The position numbers and the translations under genes are program-made. The notes under the pieces were generated by a model, which worked only from the letters and a program-made list of their open reading frames with translations, did no database searches and was not told where the DNA came from. Below, one piece after another: positions 14,022 through 15,601 of a stretch of DNA of 15,601 nt (within the stretch, counting starts at the first letter, position 1; each line of letters begins with the position of its first letter). The stretch lies in the NCBI GenBank assembly GCA_036499165.1, contig DASYEE010000030.1, positions 1 through 15,601 of the forward strand, read 5' to 3'. The DNA is from Galbitalea sp036499165. Lineage in GTDB: Bacteria > Actinomycetota > Actinomycetes > Actinomycetales > Microbacteriaceae.

Positions 14022-14977
14022 GCGCGGCATCCGCCGTTCTTGCCGTCGATCTCGGTGCGACGACGATGAAGGGCGCGATCATCGCGGATGACGGCTCGTC
14101 GGTCGCGACGATTCGGCGCGCGACGCCGGTGCCGGGAGCGCTCGAGGCCGTCGTCGAGTTGACCCGGGAACTGCTGCAGCTGGCGGTATCGAAGGGTTAC
14201 GCGGTCGTCGCTGCTGCCGTGGTGACGCCGGGAATCATTGACGAGGCCGCGGGTGTCGTGCGGTACGCGTCGAACCTCGAGTGGACGGATGTCCCGCTGC
14301 GCGACGAGCTCGCCGCGAGCCTCGGCATTCCCGTCGCGATCGGGCATGACGTGCGGGCTGCGGGCAGCGCTGAGCAGCTCATCGGCACGGGTCGGGGCTA
14401 CGACGACATCTTCTTCGTGCAGATCGGCACCGGAGTCGCGGCGACGCAGATCGCGGGCGGCCGCGCGGTGACAGGCGCGACCGGCACGGCCGGCGAGTTC
14501 GGCCACATCCCCATGGTTCCCGGCGGAGAACGCTGCACCTGCGGACAGTACGGATGCCTCGAGGTCTACGTCTCCGGCGCCGGGCTCGCGCGTCGATATC
14601 GGGCGGCCGGCGGCGCGGCGCTCAGCTCGGCCGAGGTTTCCGCGAGAGTCGGCAACGATCCCATCGCAGACCTGGTCTGGAAGGATGCCGTCGACGTCCT
14701 CGCGCAGGGCATCGTCACGATGACCCTCCAGCTCGACCCGGGCATGATCATCATCGGCGGCGGATTCATCGCGGCTGGAGAGACGCTGCGGGTGCCGCTT
14801 GACGCATCCATTCGTGCCGGGCTCGCCTGGCGGGAACCGGCGCCGCTCGTGTTCTCGGCGCTTGGCAACACGGCGGGGGTGCTGGGCGCTGCGGTGCTCG
14901 CCTATCGAACAGCGGGGCTTGCCGCCGTGCTGACCAACTGGCACGTCGCGGACTCCGCGTCGCAGGCAGTGAGGTAG
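14018..14977 (+). CDS. ROK-family sugar kinase
   Basis: This 319-residue protein has no DNA-binding domain and all features of an active ROK kinase. They are the ATP-binding opening AVDLGATTMKGA (9-20), catalytic Asp111 in GHDVRAAG, and the sugar/zinc motif GEFGH (159-163) with CTCGQYGCLE (173-182). It should phosphorylate a hexose or amino sugar such as glucose, glucosamine, N-acetylglucosamine or N-acetylmannosamine; motifs alone do not tell which. The product would feed the NagB-type deaminase encoded 4 bases downstream. Its ATG overlaps the cutC stop codon. Unlike the ROK repressor at 7535-8710, the GExGH glutamate and the Cys-x-Cys-Gly-x-x-Gly-Cys zinc site are canonical. Confidence 0.92.
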   Translation: MSAASAVLAVDLGATTMKGAIIADDGSSVATIRRATPVPGALEAVVELTRELLQLAVSKGYAVVAAAVVTPGIIDEAAGVVRYASNLEWTDVPLRDELAASLGIPVAIGHDVRAAGSAEQLIGTGRGYDDIFFVQIGTGVAATQIAGGRAVTGATGTAGEFGHIPMVPGGERCTCGQYGCLEVYVSGAGLARRYRAAGGAALSSAEVSARVGNDPIADLVWKDAVDVLAQGIVTMTLQLDPGMIIIGGGFIAAGETLRVPLDASIRAGLAWREPAPLVFSALGNTAGVLGAAVLAYRTAGLAAVLTNWHVADSASQAVR

Positions 14978-14981
14978 GGCC

Positions 14982-15601
14982 GTGGCAGAGGTAGTGATTG
15001 TTGGGTCGTCGGGTGTGGCGGGGGATGTTGCGGCGGACGCGGTTGAGGCTCTGGTTGCTCGGGAACCGGGTGCGGTGTTGGGGTTGGCGACGGGGTCGTC
15101 GCCGTTGTCGGTGTATGGGGCGCTTGCCCGGCGGGGTCTTGATCTGTCTGGGGTGCGGGGGTTTGCCCTGGATGAGTATGTTGGCCTGCCGGTGGGTCAT
15201 CCTGAAAGCTACCGGGCGGTCATCACGCGCGAGGTCGTGGTGCCGCTCGGTTTGACGCCGTCCCTGGTGCGGGTGCCGGGGGATGATGGTGGCCTGTTGG
15301 AGGGTGCTGGGGAACGTTACGAGGCTGACATTGTTGCGGCGGGTGGTGTTGACCTGCAGATTTTGGGGATTGGGCGCACCGGGCATATTGGGTTCAACGA
15401 GCCGGGGTCATCGTTTGGGTCGTTGACCCGGGTGAAAACTCTGACGGCGCAGACGCGGGTCGATAATGCCCGGTTCTTCGATTCCCCGGAGGAGGTTCCG
15501 ACCCATTGTTTGACGCAGGGTTTGGGGACGATTCTTCGGGCCCGCCATCTGGTGTTGTTGGCGTTCGGGGTGGGGAAGGCTGCTGCGGTCGCGGCGGCGG
15601 T
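14982..15601 (+). CDS. nagB: Glucosamine-6-phosphate deaminase, 3' end beyond the window
   Basis: The frame starts at GTG 14982, with GAGG 7 bases upstream, and stays open to the window end: 206 codons of about 260. It converts glucosamine 6-phosphate to fructose 6-phosphate and ammonia in the cytoplasm. Family motifs are LATGSSP (35-41), the catalytic FALDEYVGLP (61-70, Asp64), GHIGFNEPGSSF (134-145, His135 and Glu140), RVKTLTAQTRVDNARFF (150-166) and the late GVGKA with Lys199. The residue before Gly134 is Thr133, where E. coli has Asp141. Codon use changes sharply at this gene: among the first 50 or so codons nearly all end in G or T, while upstream genes favour C and G. It follows the ROK kinase after 4 bases, which suggests kinase then deaminase in one pathway. 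Confidence 0.93.
   Translation, partial: MAEVVIVGSSGVAGDVAADAVEALVAREPGAVLGLATGSSPLSVYGALARRGLDLSGVRGFALDEYVGLPVGHPESYRAVITREVVVPLGLTPSLVRVPGDDGGLLEGAGERYEADIVAAGGVDLQILGIGRTGHIGFNEPGSSFGSLTRVKTLTAQTRVDNARFFDSPEEVPTHCLTQGLGTILRARHLVLLAFGVGKAAAVAAA

Noticed and set aside
14766..15386. Minus-strand frame opposite the ROK kinase and nagB
   Set aside because: It is low-complexity Arg/Pro-rich and antisense to nagB, which has a full set of deaminase motifs in the plus strand.
14982..15601. nagB as a pseudogene because of its odd composition
   Set aside because: The frame is uninterrupted to the window end with all major motifs in order; the odd composition affects codon choice only.

Overview
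The window comes from a high-GC Gram-positive bacterium, most likely an actinobacterium of the Microbacteriaceae type. This rests on strongly G/C-ended codons, GTG starts, lipoprotein solute-binding proteins, a DUF3467 gene and frequent use of the word GGATGC/GCATCC. The family assignment is an inference from style, not from a marker gene. No rRNA, tRNA, CRISPR array, insertion sequence or phage gene was seen. Almost all of the sequence is coding, and no gene-free stretch exceeds 300 bases.

Region 1 (1-3577, + strand) is the end of a ribose-type sugar ABC transporter operon: a solute-binding lipoprotein cut by the window edge, a double-domain ATPase and a permease. A GC-rich hairpin lies over the last stop codon. 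Region 2 (3629-5098, - strand) is a single APC-family amino acid permease with its own candidate promoter. Region 3 (5327-5665, +) is a small DUF3467 protein. Region 4 (5677-8710, - strand) reads ROK repressor, then SDR dehydrogenase, then MDR/quinone-oxidoreductase-like protein, probably co-transcribed at least for the first two.

Region 5 (8896 to the window end, + strand) is divergent from the ROK repressor and is the most interesting part. It is a tightly packed run of eight genes: a polar-amino-acid ABC transporter (ATPase, binding lipoprotein, two permeases), a Rhizobium etli-type asparaginase, a CutC-family TIM barrel, a ROK sugar kinase and a glucosamine-6-phosphate deaminase (nagB) cut by the window edge. 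From the first permease to the ROK kinase every junction overlaps by 4 or 8 bases. The 185-base divergent gap holds two copies of the dyad T(G/A)AGT-N6-ACTTA, 52 bp apart, plus a third dyad between them. These are good candidates for ROK repressor operators.

Working hypothesis: an amino-acid-like transporter, an amidase for an Asn/Gln side chain, a sugar kinase and an amino-sugar-phosphate deaminase together suggest catabolism of a sugar-amino-acid conjugate. Possible substrates are a fructose-asparagine-like Amadori compound or a glycosylated asparagine. The simpler alternative is amino-sugar use joined to asparagine/glutamine uptake. CutC sits inside this pathway with no copper gene nearby, which favours an enzymatic role. 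The nagB gene also shows an abrupt change in codon use from its neighbours.
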